Assembly (NCBI GenBank): GCA_944739405.2 | Contig: OX123182.2 | Span: 66,963,183 to 67,027,182 of the forward strand | Length of the DNA stretch: 64,000 nt | Reading direction: 5' to 3' | Origin: Euclidia mi | Taxonomy: Eukaryota > Arthropoda > Insecta > Lepidoptera > Erebidae | Part shown: one piece after another, positions 43,831 to 55,310 of the stretch | Position numbering within the stretch: position 1 is the first letter of the stretch | Layout of the letters: each line of letters starts with the position of its first letter | Made by a program: the position numbers and the translations under genes | Notes under the pieces: model-generated | Databases searched by the model: none | What the model saw: only the letters and a program-made list of their open reading frames with translations | What the model was told of the DNA's origin: nothing

Positions 43831-45743
43831 TAACTAAGATCAAATCACTTACTGTAAGTGCCTTTAATGAAAAAATATAGGTACTCATAAAAAAAAGCAT
43901 TTTAATGTAAAATTATAACCAAAGCTTTTTTGTTAGTTGTATGAAATACCAACACATAAATTGGATTTGGTTACACCCCCTACTATAATAAACTAAATTG
44001 ACGAAACTATTTTTGAATTAAGGGTCACAAGAGAACCTAACATAACCTATTTTTTTATTTAGTGATCATTTACTACATTTGGTGTTCGAATACAATTTGA
44101 AGTGCAGTCGTGACTAAAATAGCTAATAGATACTATTGTAATTTTAGACTGTTTTTTTCTGGTGTTAAGTTTATATTTTTGGTTAAGGAACTAAGGGTAT
44201 CAAAGCATTTTATGGTGGCCATTATATTTAACCTCAAAAATAAACTTGTATATATACGATTATGTAACAGCATCTCGATTAATAATAAAGTACATAAAGT
44301 ACTCCTTCACCTCTTCTATAAAATCTTCCTGCAAAATGTATCCCATCAGTGTATTTGGTATTATTTTTGCTACTGATTATAGATAGTTCTTGGAAATCGT
44401 GCCGTGTTTAAAATCAAATGTGAATGAAAACATTTTACGTGGCAAATAGTTAAAAAGAGCTGAATATTTCCTTTTCAGTATTTTCCGCGTAACAATCTAT
44501 CACGGTAGTTTATAACTTGGATTTTACGTGGAAAATAACATAATGTTTCAGTATCACTTACTCAAAGAAAAAAAATAAGGATGCATTTTCTTTTAATAAT
44601 TATTACTTTACAGATAAAATAATTATTGGCTCGAACGATTCATAAATAATAAACCTCGAAGTTGTTGATAGAACGGAGTTGTCAGAATTAATGGTGAAAG
44701 ATTAGACACGGTAAAAATTGGAATAATTAAGATACAACGGATTTGTTAGAAAAACGGCCTCTTCATTGTAACATATTATTTATAGCTTTACTAAAATATA
44801 ACAAAACATCACTTGATGTTTAGTTCGGCTGAAACAAGTGATGTGTTTGAGACGATCTGAAGATCAAGTGATTTTAAGAGTGGTAGTGGCTGATAGCGGT
44901 TAGATAGCGATAATGGGAGAACATGTCTTATGACAAAACCTGAAGGATGCCTACATCCAGCAATGGACTGCAACAGGCCGATAACCTGTTTCAGTTGCAT
45001 CGCTTGAAGAGTTTTTATCATAAAAATCTGTTACATAACTAAGTAAATTCAAACAACCTTTACTTGAGGCAATTTCTAACGCTACGTATTACTCGCAACT
45101 AATAAATTATTACCAAAGGAAATAAGTCCCGACCGTTAATGACACGTTACATAAACGTCATTAGCTATTCGAGTGTAAAACGTAATAAGTCGAGGTGTAG
45201 ATGAACACTTTGTGCACAGGTGATATAATTATTACGGGAGTACCGCGAGTCACCCACCCGTTACATTAAGTACATTTGTCGGAATACCAACACATGTAGC
45301 TATACCACAAGGACAAACTTGTTTACACGACACGATTTAAAAAAAATGGCTAAAATTACTAAACTTTACTATTTAGTGTGTGAGTAATCCTAGTTACTGT
45401 ATAAGAGCATAATCTCGGCGTTTTTAAGTACTTGATTATCAATTCTGTACTTGGTTTTATTTTCATTTTGGATTTATAACGACATCGTTTGCACAAAGTG
45501 TAAATTTTATGTACCACGGTATTTTACAAACATTCAATAAACAGACACAAAGTACACTCAGACTCAAAATAACAATTTGTAGATTGAACCCAGCGCAACG
45601 CTTAAACCTCTATGACATACGTGCAGTCTTTTATCTATATATGTGGGGAAATGTGTTTCATACAACTCATCAGAAGTCCACATAGTGATAGAGTTCAAAG
45701 TGTGCGACGTTGAATCTGAGTTTTTGAGATCGTGTTGTGTAAA
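43831..45743. other. No gene; repeat scraps
   Basis: Contains an inverted match to 20920-20952 (about 44018-44052), a LINE-tail-like block (GCCTACATCCAGCAATGGAC, about 44948-44967) and a degraded SINE at about 45515-45625 (GAACCCAGCGCAACGCTTAA). 44378-45743 is repeated at 46445-47810. Confidence 0.5.
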
Positions 45744-45775
45744 AACAAAAAGAGACATTACTGGTTATACCAAGT

Positions 45776-45978
45776 TCAGCTAGAGGTACCTGAAGAAACT
45801 TTGGGATACTTTTTGAGTAACGGCTCCAACTCGTCCAGTGAAGTAACTTTGAGACGACTTCCATCAGGGCACTTGATATTTACAATGCCGTCTTGAGTCC
45901 AGCAACCCCGCATCCCAAAATGTTGCCTCGCCTTACTGAAAGTTGCCTGCCGCGCCTTGGTCAAGAACTCCCTGACGG
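45776..45978 (-). pseudogene. LINE C ORF1 fragment, duplicated copy
   Basis: Identical to 42614-42816 by eye. Part of tandem unit 2, so not an independent insertion. Confidence 0.8.
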
Positions 45979-45986
45979 AAAATCTT

Positions 45987-46440
45987 CAATGCGCTTATCA
46001 CTTATATGCCGATGACTTGCAGATTTACTCTCAGAAACCTTGGCCTGCATATGGACTGTACCTTGAGTTGGCGTAACCAAGTAACTCAAGTCAGCCAGAA
46101 AATTACCGGTACCCTACGTGCTCTAAATCGCTTAAGAAACTTCCTCCCACCCAAGACCAAGACTATGCTTGTGCAAACTTTAGTTTTCCCGTTGATCGAC
46201 TATGGTGATGTATGCTACTATGACCTGAATGCAGAACTTCTCAACAAACTGGATCGTCTTCATAATAACTGCATTCGATTTATCTTTAACCTTCGCAAGT
46301 ATGATCATGTATCTACTTATCGTTCTCAATTGAAGTGGCTTATTGTTCGTCAAAGACACAGTATGCGTGCCCTCACTACTCTCTACTCTATCCTTATGTC
46401 TCCCAATACCCCAGAATACCTTAATAATTATTTCCAATAT
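45987..46440 (+). pseudogene. LINE B ORF2 C-terminal fragment, duplicated and cut
   Basis: Same as 42825-43278, then deleted after YLNNYFQY. The sequence jumps to the equivalent of 44378. Confidence 0.8.
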
Positions 46441-47813
46441 TATATATAGATAGTTCTTGGAAATCGTGCCGTGTTTAAAATCAAATGTGAATGAAAACAT
46501 TTTACGTGGCAAATAGTTAAAAAGAGCTGAATATTTCCTTTTCAGTATTTTCCGCGTAACAATCTATCACGGTAGTTTATAACTTGGATTTTACGTGGAA
46601 AATAACATAATGTTTCAGTATCACTTACTCAAAGAAAAAAAATAAGGATGCATTTTCTTTTAATAATTATTACTTTACAGATAAAATAATTATTGGCTCG
46701 AACGATTCATAAATAATAAACCTCGAAGTTGTTGATAGAACGGAGTTGTCAGAATTAATGGTGAAAGATTAGACACGGTAAAAATTGGAATAATTAAGAT
46801 ACAACGGATTTGTTAGAAAAACGGCCTCTTCATTGTAACATATTATTTATAGCTTTACTAAAATATAACAAAACATCACTTGATGTTTAGTTCGGCTGAA
46901 ACAAGTGATGTGTTTGAGACGATCTGAAGATCAAGTGATTTTAAGAGTGGTAGTGGCTGATAGCGGTTAGATAGCGATAATGGGAGAACATGTCTTATGA
47001 CAAAACCTGAAGGATGCCTACATCCAGCAATGGACTGCAACAGGCCGATAACCTGTTTCAGTTGCATCGCTTGAAGAGTTTTTATCATAAAAATCTGTTA
47101 CATAACTAAGTAAATTCAAACAACCTTTACTTGAGGCAATTTCTAACGCTACGTATTACTCGCAACTAATAAATTATTACCAAAGGAAATAAGTCCCGAC
47201 CGTTAATGACACGTTACATAAACGTCATTAGCTATTCGAGTGTAAAACGTAATAAGTCGAGGTGTAGATGAACACTTTGTGCACAGGTGATATAATTATT
47301 ACGGGAGTACCGCGAGTCACCCACCCGTTACATTAAGTACATTTGTCGGAATACCAACACATGTAGCTATACCACAAGGACAAACTTGTTTACACGACAC
47401 GATTTAAAAAAAATGGCTAAAATTACTAAACTTTACTATTTAGTGTGTGAGTAATCCTAGTTACTGTATAAGAGCATAATCTCGGCGTTTTTAAGTACTT
47501 GATTATCAATTCTGTACTTGGTTTTATTTTCATTTTGGATTTATAACGACATCGTTTGCACAAAGTGTAAATTTTATGTACCACGGTATTTTACAAACAT
47601 TCAATAAACAGACACAAAGTACACTCAGACTCAAAATAACAATTTGTAGATTGAACCCAGCGCAACGCTTAAACCTCTATGACATACGTGCAGTCTTTTA
47701 TCTATATATGTGGGGAAATGTGTTTCATACAACTCATCAGAAGTCCACATAGTGATAGAGTTCAAAGTGTGCGACGTTGAATCTGAGTTTTTGAGATCGT
47801 GTTGTGTAAAAAC

Positions 47814-48119
47814 GGTTGAAGTAAGTAGCTAAGTAATAACACTTCTCCATCACATTCAAGAGAGCAATTAGTGAGGCTACTCATTCATTTACACCACGAC
47901 TGGACGTCTGGTCGACGGAATAGTTTCACATTTGCTAAAATAACACGTGTGAGTACTGAATGTTTTATGACATCAGTTCACTGACCTTTATACTTAATAC
48001 TTATATATCAGTCTCCCGTCTGAATGCTTGCATAGAGACAATTGATGTATAAACTTGAATATATCACCGTATCTTATTAAATTACCGGCTACCGTGTAAG
48101 TCTTCATTTCATAATAAAC
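47814..48119. other. No gene seen
   Basis: AT-rich; nothing recognised. Confidence 0.4.
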
Positions 48120-48365
48120 AGAATAGATCATCATCATCAGCCTTTAACAGTCCACTGCTGGACTAGGCCTCTCCTTTGAAAGGAGGAATTGACCTACTAT
48201 ACCACGCTGGCCAAACGGGTTGGTATAGGGTTTGTATCAAGTTTTCCTTCTCTTACAGTGCTGTTTTCTGCATAATATGCTCCCTCTGTCGGCTCTTACG
48301 ACACCCATGGGATGATATGGGGTGGTGACATTCCGTATTCTTAATCCGTCACCACACGGACGCTC
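48120..48365 (+). repeat. Lepidopteran LINE-tail/SINE-type repeat
   Basis: Starts with an ATCATCATCAGCC block and AGTCCACTGCTGGACTAGGC, passes CACGCTGGCCAAACGGGTTG, and ends TCTTAATCCGTCACCACACG. The second half recurs inverted at 54594-54725 and in part at 7332-7380. Confidence 0.7.
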
Positions 48366-49214
48366 TAGCGTCGCGACAGAATAGATATCACTTTTTAAAA
48401 CAAGTCTTTTTAATAAAACTATACTAGACTGATAATAAAGCAGCATCATATTACTTTCAGTTCAAAGGAAGGTGAACGTAAAGCAAAGCAAAGGAAACCG
48501 TGTGAAAGTTCACTAGCAAGATCAGAGTCGTTCTGAACATTATATTTAAGTTAAACTGCACTGTATTAACCGTGTATAACATCGTAGTAGTCTGAATCGT
48601 ATCAAAAGCCAATTCTTAGCCGCTGTTTACTTGAACGGTACACAGCAGTAAGTATATTATATGTCCGTGCATATCCAAAGGGAAACCTTTTTTGAAGGTG
48701 GAACACGGTTAAATTAAGTGCAGCAATGGCGCTTAAAAGCTCACACACGCCGTCACATCGTATGTGTAATATTATCACATGTATATTTTATAAGAGTCTC
48801 TTGACCCTCCTTTATTGAAATGCCGTTATAATTTCACTCTCAGTTCACACTTATAGCAACATGAAAGGAGGCCATTCATTCTGTTTTCTTTCATTTTTAG
48901 AAATATGATTTATCCCTGTGTTAGTTCTGACGGTTAATTACGGTCTCAAAACGTGGGTACATGCCGATAAGTAGGCATACTATATAAGTTCACATGATTA
49001 TAAATTCCATTTACTTATCTTTGTAGAATAATTCAGTTAAGAATGTGAAGATATTGAACTTTGAGTTTATGTGAGATAGTTTTACCATATCACGAAAGTA
49101 TAAAGGTGTGGTTCTACTTTTGCGGTGGAGAATAATATCGTCAAACGCAGTATCTGATTGATAATGTAGCGTACATAGCAAAAGATAATGCAACTTTTCC
49201 TTTGACTGCTGGTC
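48366..49214. other. No gene seen
   Basis: AT-rich; short open frames only, none with recognisable motifs. Confidence 0.4.
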
Positions 49215-49325
49215 CAAAAATATGTAACCTGTTGTGCATAATTGAAACCTATTCCAAACAAAAGTACTAACCATTTATTGCAACTGGGGCAAATGGGGAC
49301 AAATAAATCTATCCCAGTAAAAAAA
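49215..49325 (+). repeat. Left arm of an inverted repeat pair (with 52656-52770)
   Basis: Shares ATAATTGAAACCTATTCC-like, CATTTATTGCA and ACAAATAAATCTA...CCCAGTAAAAAAA blocks with the reverse complement of 52656-52770, roughly three quarters identical. Both copies end in an A-run, which suggests two copies of a retroposed sequence. Confidence 0.55.
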
Positions 49326-49327
49326 TA

Positions 49328-49777
49328 TACAGGGTAACAAAAGTATTAAAAAGTGTGGATATTTTTTATCACTTAATTATAGGTTTTGTTTGTTTTAAAC
49401 AGATTTAAAATGTAGCCAATTACAAACTTAACCCCTTGTATGCCGGAATGCCAGACACAATCTAAACTATTGTGTCTCGCGTGGATATGTGTTCTGGCAT
49501 ACTAAGGGTTAATGGTGATTAGAGCACCTAAAAATAGGACGTAGGATAGGATAGGTAGGCTTCAAAATAAAAAATAATATCACAGAGACGGATAAAATGA
49601 TTCCCTACCGCAATAGATAGGGCGCAGGAGGGAGGCGCGGAGCGGGGACGCTAGCGACTGGCTACCTGTCGCTCTATCGGTACAGCAGCAGCGCGCTTAT
49701 TAATAACACTTCAAACCACGTGCCGTTGAAATAAATGATTATAAAAATCCACATTTAAAAAAGTTTGTTACCCTATA
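49328..49777. mobile_element. MITE with TAYAGGGTAACAAA terminal inverted repeats
   Basis: The left end TACAGGGTAACAAAAG...AAAAAGTGTGGAT mirrors the right end ATCCACATTTAAAAAAG...TTTGTTACCCTATA. Length about 450 bp, TA at both edges, no coding frame. An internal hairpin (AGACACAAT...ATTGTGTCT) lies at 49453-49477 and a GC-richer patch at 49620-49700. It is compatible with a Tc1/mariner-type target TA, which is an inference. Confidence 0.7.
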
Positions 49778-51553
49778 TTTTTAGGGTTCCGTACCTCAAA
49801 AGGAAAAAAACGGAACCCTTATAGGATCACTTTGTTGTCCGTCCGTCTGTCAAGACCCTTTTTCTCAGAAATGCGTGGAGGTATCAAACTGAAATTTATA
49901 CTAAATACTCGAATCTACGGTTTCATAGAGCTGTAAAAAAATCAAACTTCTAATCCAACGCAATCAAAAGATACAGCCGTTTATGCTGCAAATTGCAGCA
50001 TATTTTCAAACTCGCATTGGAATCAAAACCTACAGGGTACTTCCCGTGAACTCAGGATCTTGAAATTTGGTACGAAGTAACGTCTTATATCACATATAAA
50101 GGAAAAATTGCGAAAATCGTAAATTTTTTGTTACAGCATATAAAAAAATTGTTTTAATAAATTTAAAGTTACCACCCCTTTCTCTTGAACGCGTGGAGGT
50201 ATTAAATTGAAATTCATATCAAATACTCAGGTATATAACACCGTTAGGCTGCAACAAAATCCAACTTCTATGTCAACGCAATCAAAAGAAAGAGCAATAT
50301 CATCATATTTTCAAACTCGCGACTACTCGCAAGGGAATCAAAACCTACAGGGTACTTCCCGTGAACTCAGAATCTTGAAATTTGGTACGAAGCAACGTCT
50401 TATATCACTTATAAAGGAAAATTTGCCAAAACCATATTTTTTTAGTTACAGCATATAAAAAAATATTTTTAATAAATTTAAAGTTACTACGCCTTTCTCT
50501 TGAACGCGTGGTGGTATTAAATTGAAATTCATATGAAATACTCAGGTATATAACATCGTTAGGCTGCAACAAAATCAAACTTCTATGTCAACGCAATCAA
50601 AAGAAAGAGCAATATAAGCATATTTCCAAACTCGCGCCTACTCGCAAGTGAATCAAAACCTACAGGGTACTTCCCGTGAACTCAGAATCTTGAAATTTGG
50701 TACGAAGCAACGCCTTATAGCACATATAAAGGAAAAATTGCGAAAGCTGTAAATTTTTAGTTACATCATATAAGAAAAATTGTTTTAATAAATTTAAAGT
50801 TACCACCCCTTTCTCTTGAACGTGTGGAGGTATATAATTGAAATTCATATCAAATACTCAAATATATAACACCGTTAGGCTGCAACAAAATCAAACTTCT
50901 ATGTCAACGCAATCAAAAGAAAGAGCAATATAAGCATATTTTCAAACTCGCGCCTACTCGCAACTGAATCAAAACCTACAGGGTACTTCCCGTGAACTCA
51001 GAATCTTGAAATTTGGTACGAAGCAACGCCTTATAGCACATATAAAGGAAAAATTGCGAAAACTGTAAATTTTTAGTTACATCATATAAGAAAAATATTT
51101 TTTATAAATGTAAAGTTACCACCCCTTTCTCTTGAACGCGTGGAGGTATATAATTGAAATTCATATCAAATACTCAAGTATATAACACCGTTAGGCTGCA
51201 ACAAAATCAAACTTCAATGTCTACGCAATAAAAAGAAAGAGCAATATAATCATATTTTCAAACAAGCGTCTACTCGCAAGGGAATCAAAACCTACAGGGT
51301 AGTTCCCGTGAACTCAAAATCTTGAAATTTGGTACTAAGTAACGTCTTATAGCCCAGATAAAGGATACGGAAGGCTGAGGACCGTGTACTGTGGTGCGTG
51401 TTGGGAGAGGCCTATGTCCAGCAGTGGACTGCGATAGGCTGATTGAGATTTTAAATAACCCAGACGCTGCAAATGGCCATTGTGAATGTTTGCATTTCGA
51501 AATGTTTAATTTCAGAGTGATAACTGTATACATATAGGTCACTACAGTGTCCA

Positions 51554-51841
51554 ATGAATGTTGTCATAGAATGCATAAATACTACAATTTACGGCAGCAA
51601 CCTCAATAGGTATAATTCATGTTCTCTTCTGATTGTCGTGGGAGACTTCAGTATTGATTTTAGAATGAATCCCCGAAATGGAATTTTTGCATATTTTTCA
51701 TCTATAAACATGTTTCCGTTAATAAACACTAGCACAACACGAAGTAGTGCATTTATAGATAACGTTTTTTCGAACTTCAATGTTCAATGTGGTACTTTAA
51801 TACTTTTTCAGTCTCCATTTACAGATCTGGTTCAAATTTGA
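51554..51841 (+). pseudogene. Endonuclease-like ORF fragment in composite element, copy 3
   Basis: Same frame as in copies 1 and 2 up to CGTLI. A one-base deletion near 51803 then changes the C-terminus. See 266-574. Confidence 0.4.
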
Positions 51842-51903
51842 TACTTAATTCCATACTTTAAAATATTCATTGCCTTTATATCTTTTTTTTAAATTTAATT
51901 AAC

Positions 51904-52179
51904 GTAACATAACTTCACGCCTTTTTATCCCTGAAGGGGTAGGCAGAGGTGTATTACACACCCACCCTTCGCCAGTTATGTTTCGGTCCCAATGTAATAG
52001 AGGGCGAGCCTATTGCCATCTACCGGGCACATTAATAAGCAAGCGATAATTAACATTTTAAATACACACATATGTAACTCCGAAAAGCCAGTGATTTGTG
52101 CCTGGGGTACCTGGGGATCGAACCCGAGAACATCGTCTCGGCAGTCCGTTACCTACACCACTGGGCTATCGCCCCTTAC
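51904..52179 (-). mobile_element. tRNA-derived SINE in composite element, copy 3
   Basis: Same SINE and position as 618-892 and 5426-5700. Confidence 0.75.
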
Positions 52180-52655
52180 TTATTTATGTTATTTATTTAA
52201 GAATATTGATTATTGTTTTTTTTTATGTGTAAATAGTCACCCTAGTTTAATTTTCATCGCAAATAAATACTATAATTATTAAAAATAGTTAATTAGTATT
52301 TTTGTAACAGAATTCTAATAGTCACTAAAACTTTATAAATCAATAACTTTGATAAAAAATCTTACCATCCTTCATCAGCAGACTATTGCAAGGCTGCTGC
52401 AAGGCTGGTATAGGTATTTAAGTTATATTATAAAATAAGCGATAATGTTAATATAAAATAAAGGATGACTGATTACAAACGACAAAGACACCTTTTTCTT
52501 TAATTTATGCTCCTCCAGCTTTCCATACTGTAATGTTATGGATTTCATTTTGCAATAAAAATACCATAACTATAACTGGTGAACTTTTACTTATATACCT
52601 ACAGGTTTGTACGGAACCCTCGGTGCACGAGTCCGACTCGCACTTGACCGGTTTT

Positions 52656-53041
52656 TTTTTTTTACTGGGTTAGATTTATTTGGCCCCATAGTAAAAAATG
52701 CAATAAATGCCTAGGAATTACGTTTCGCATAGGTTTCAATTGTGCACAAGGGGTTTCAATTGTTTGGGCCAATCGTTTGCATTGTCTTTTACAATGTCCA
52801 GTTGAACAGACAAATAACCAATTTAAATATTATACTTACTGCCAAAAATTTTGTTTCCCATAACCAATCTGGCTTCCAAATGTTACCGTTGTGTTTTGCG
52901 TTATGCCGTATGAACGTAGATCTATGAGCATTTTCATCACAATTTTTGCTGGTTTCAAATTTTTATGTCTTCTAAACAAACCCTCCATTAATTGATGCCG
53001 AAAATCCTTGGTCAAACGCAAAAGTTATCCGGCTGAATCTA
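52656..53041 (-). repeat. Retroposon-like fragment; right arm of the inverted repeat pair
   Basis: On the minus strand it runs toward an A-run at 52656-52665. A 61-codon frame (53021-52836, containing KDFRHQLMEGLFRRHKN) ends at a stop that coincides with a good splice-donor-like CAGTAAGTAT. I do not recognise the peptide. The last 110 bp pair with 49215-49325. Confidence 0.4.
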
Positions 53042-54411
53042 TGTCAAAAAAAAGTCAAAAATCATTTATTCACCTAGGTCACAAGGTGACGCTTATGAAC
53101 GTCAAATTTTTAAAGTAAATTACTAATGCTTCTACATTTACATTTACTGCCTCGTTCGCAAAGCAATAGGAAGAACCACGAGAAAGAACGGGCAATAAAA
53201 CTCGTGGCCACTCTTTTTAATCGCCAGTGTTATGGTACATATTTTGTATACAATAACTGTGTTGTTGTATACATTGTAGTTAATTACTTGTAAATAGTAA
53301 ATAAGAACATACATAATACTTAAACAAATATGCAGTTACTAAATTAAGTGCTATAGTAGTCTTCCAATGTGAATCTTGTGTAACAGGAGCATACACTTAC
53401 GCCTTATAATGTAGGCAACTCGCGATCATGTTCAGAACTATGGTGGAAAAGTATGTTACAGAAAGTGACGGTATATGAATACACAAAAATTACAAAAACG
53501 TTAGTATCCAGCCCATGATAACGAGTTATCTTCATCTAACACTGTAGCAAATTTTAATAAAATTAGTGGAACAACAATGAAAATGTAAATGTAGTAAGTT
53601 GAATGACCTAATAATACATGAATATTAAATTAATAGAACTAGAGATATTATATAAAAAAACTGAAAAGCAAGGTATCTATATAAATTCAAAAATAATCAA
53701 GAGTTGGCTAGTGTAAGTGACCATATATCCTTATCACTGAAATAATCATTAATGGTATAATAACCTTTCCTAATAAGGCAGTCTTTTATTTTACTTTTGA
53801 ATGTACTAAATGGAAATTCTAAAAGACTAATTGGTATTTTATTGTATATACGAATACCTAGCCATACAAAAGAATTATTAACTTTATGTAAACGATGATA
53901 AGGGGCATATAACTTATGCCTGTTTCGAGTATTTATGTTATGTACGTCACTTTTTGGAATAAATAAACCTATATTTTGCCTAATATACAATATATTAGCA
54001 AATAAAAATTGCGTGGCTACTGTAAGAATCCCTATAGACTTAAAGCGTTCCCTTAGAATATCTTTTGCACCTAACATGTATATTGCTCGAACCGCTCGTT
54101 TCTGTAGAAAGAAGATATTCTGAATATCCGCAGCTTTGCCCCATAACAAAATGCCGTAGGACATGACACTGTGAAAATAGCTAAAATAAACTAGACGAGC
54201 TGTGTCAACATCAGTAAGTTGTCTAACTTTTTTGACAGCATACGCAGCAGAGCTGAGCTTACCTGCAAGACATGCTATATGTGCACCCCATTGTAACTTA
54301 TTATCTAGTGTAATGCCTAGAAACACTGTCGAGTTAACTGTGTCAAGTTCCTCCCTATCTAGCCTTAAATTAGGTCCCAGTTGAATCATATGAATCAAAT
54401 ATCCATATTCG
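53042..54411 (-). mobile_element. LINE D: strongly 5'-truncated non-LTR retrotransposon
   Basis: Holds only the end of ORF2 (54398-53697) and a 3' UTR of about 650 bp ending GAATAAATGATTTTTGACTT and a T/A-rich tail, a Jockey-like lepidopteran 3' end with an AATAAA signal. No target duplication was read. Confidence 0.7.
53697..54398 (-). pseudogene. LINE D ORF2, C-terminal 233 residues
   Basis: Open from the truncation to a stop. VFLGITLDNKLQWGAHI and YFHSVMSYGILLWG, then LQKRAVRAI, are the RT thumb/connection region that follows the catalytic core in Jockey- and CR1-type LINEs. The catalytic core itself (YADD) is absent, so the product could not be an active polymerase. The frame is intact, suggesting a relatively recent copy. 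Confidence 0.75.
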
Positions 54412-54593
54412 TATTATACATGCAAAAGTAACTCTGTGTGTTTTTTATTTAACCCGCTTCCCCTACTTAACTTCTGCTTACTTTTAATTACATTTGGTAA
54501 AGGATGAGCTTGAATCCAAAAATGCATATAAAGCTACCTTGCACTCTTTAAGTAACCATCAAGATATAAGACAGAGTCAGTCATAAGTATAAG

Positions 54594-54725
54594 TCCGTGT
54601 GGTGACGGATTAAGAATACGGAATGTCACCACCCCATTTCATCCCATGGGTGTCGTAAGAGCCGACAGAGGGAGCATATTATGCAGAAAACAGCACTGTA
54701 AGAGAAGGAAAACTTGATACAAACC
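54594..54725 (-). repeat. Inverted copy of the 48120-48365 repeat (3' half)
   Basis: Plus strand GTGTGGTGACGGATTAAGAA to GAAGGAAAACTTGATACAAA is the reverse complement of 48230-48360 with few changes. Confidence 0.75.
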
Positions 54726-55216
54726 AAAGGGAAATATAGTATGACTGCCACTTGAAGTCTTGAGATCGAATGGTATTAATAGGCATCAATGACTATGCAG
54801 GTAGAACAGTATGTGTATTATAGTGCTAATTATCATGTGCCTGTCCCTGCTGTCATTAAGAACTTTACTAGTGACAATAATATCATGTCCCGAGCTTAAC
54901 CATAGAATATCGCTGTCTCTAGCTAGTTCAGACGGAATTGGCTTGGTCAAATCTGGTGATAATAGTAGAACTACCTCCGAGTGTCAAGGAATACGTCTGG
55001 GTTCGTATGATGATAACCTAACTTGGCGTACTGCAATCGCAGAGCATAGTCTAGAACGATGCCAGTCAGACATCACTCGTGAGTTCCAATCCTTGACAAA
55101 GTAAGAAGGAGATCCATTCTTCACCTTTTTGTGACGTTCCCTTATCCTACAGGAAAGATAGACAAAACTGAACTAAGGATTTGCTTCTGGAGCTCTCACT
55201 CAACGAGTACGCTACA
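54726..55216. other. No gene seen
   Basis: A 97-codon open frame at 54811-55104 has no motif I recognise. Confidence 0.35.
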
Positions 55217-55310
55217 GTAGGTTTATACTTTATTTTCCACCGTTGCAGTGGAAAATAAAGTATAAACCTACAGTGTCAGACAGTCAGTTGTTACTGACTG
55301 TCTGACACTG
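55217..55310. repeat. Two abutting perfect hairpins
   Basis: Hairpin 1: arms 55217-55240 and 55248-55271, 24 bp each with no mismatch, loop CGTTGCA. Hairpin 2: arms 55271-55288 (CAGTGTCAGACAGTCAGT) and 55293-55310, 18 bp each with no mismatch, loop TGTT. They share the C at 55271. No adjoining repeat or frame explains them. Confidence 0.9.

Larger units (their letters stand above)
42582..47813 (+). repeat. Recent tandem duplication, second copy with a 1.1-kb deletion
   Basis: Unit 1 is 42582-45743 and unit 2 is 45744-47813. 42582-43278 equals 45744-46440 and 44378-45746 equals about 46445-47813, with no difference I could find in the stretches compared. Unit 2 lacks about 1095 bp (43279-44377). 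AAC is shared at the unit junctions. The left breakpoint lies inside LINE C. It is either a very young duplication or an assembly artefact. Confidence 0.9.
49783..52651 (+). mobile_element. Composite GGTTCCGTACC-family element, copy 3 (complete)
   Basis: 2869 bp, built like copy 2: monomer starts at 50021, 50336, 50651, 50967 and 51283, then the same cargo. The flanks differ from copy 2 (MITE on the left, CTGGGTTAGATT on the right), so it is a separate insertion. It again lies between T-runs. Confidence 0.8.

Noticed and set aside
44809..45021. 70-codon frame occurring twice (also 46876-47088)
   Set aside because: The recurrence is due to the tandem duplication. It overlaps a LINE-tail-like block and has no motif.
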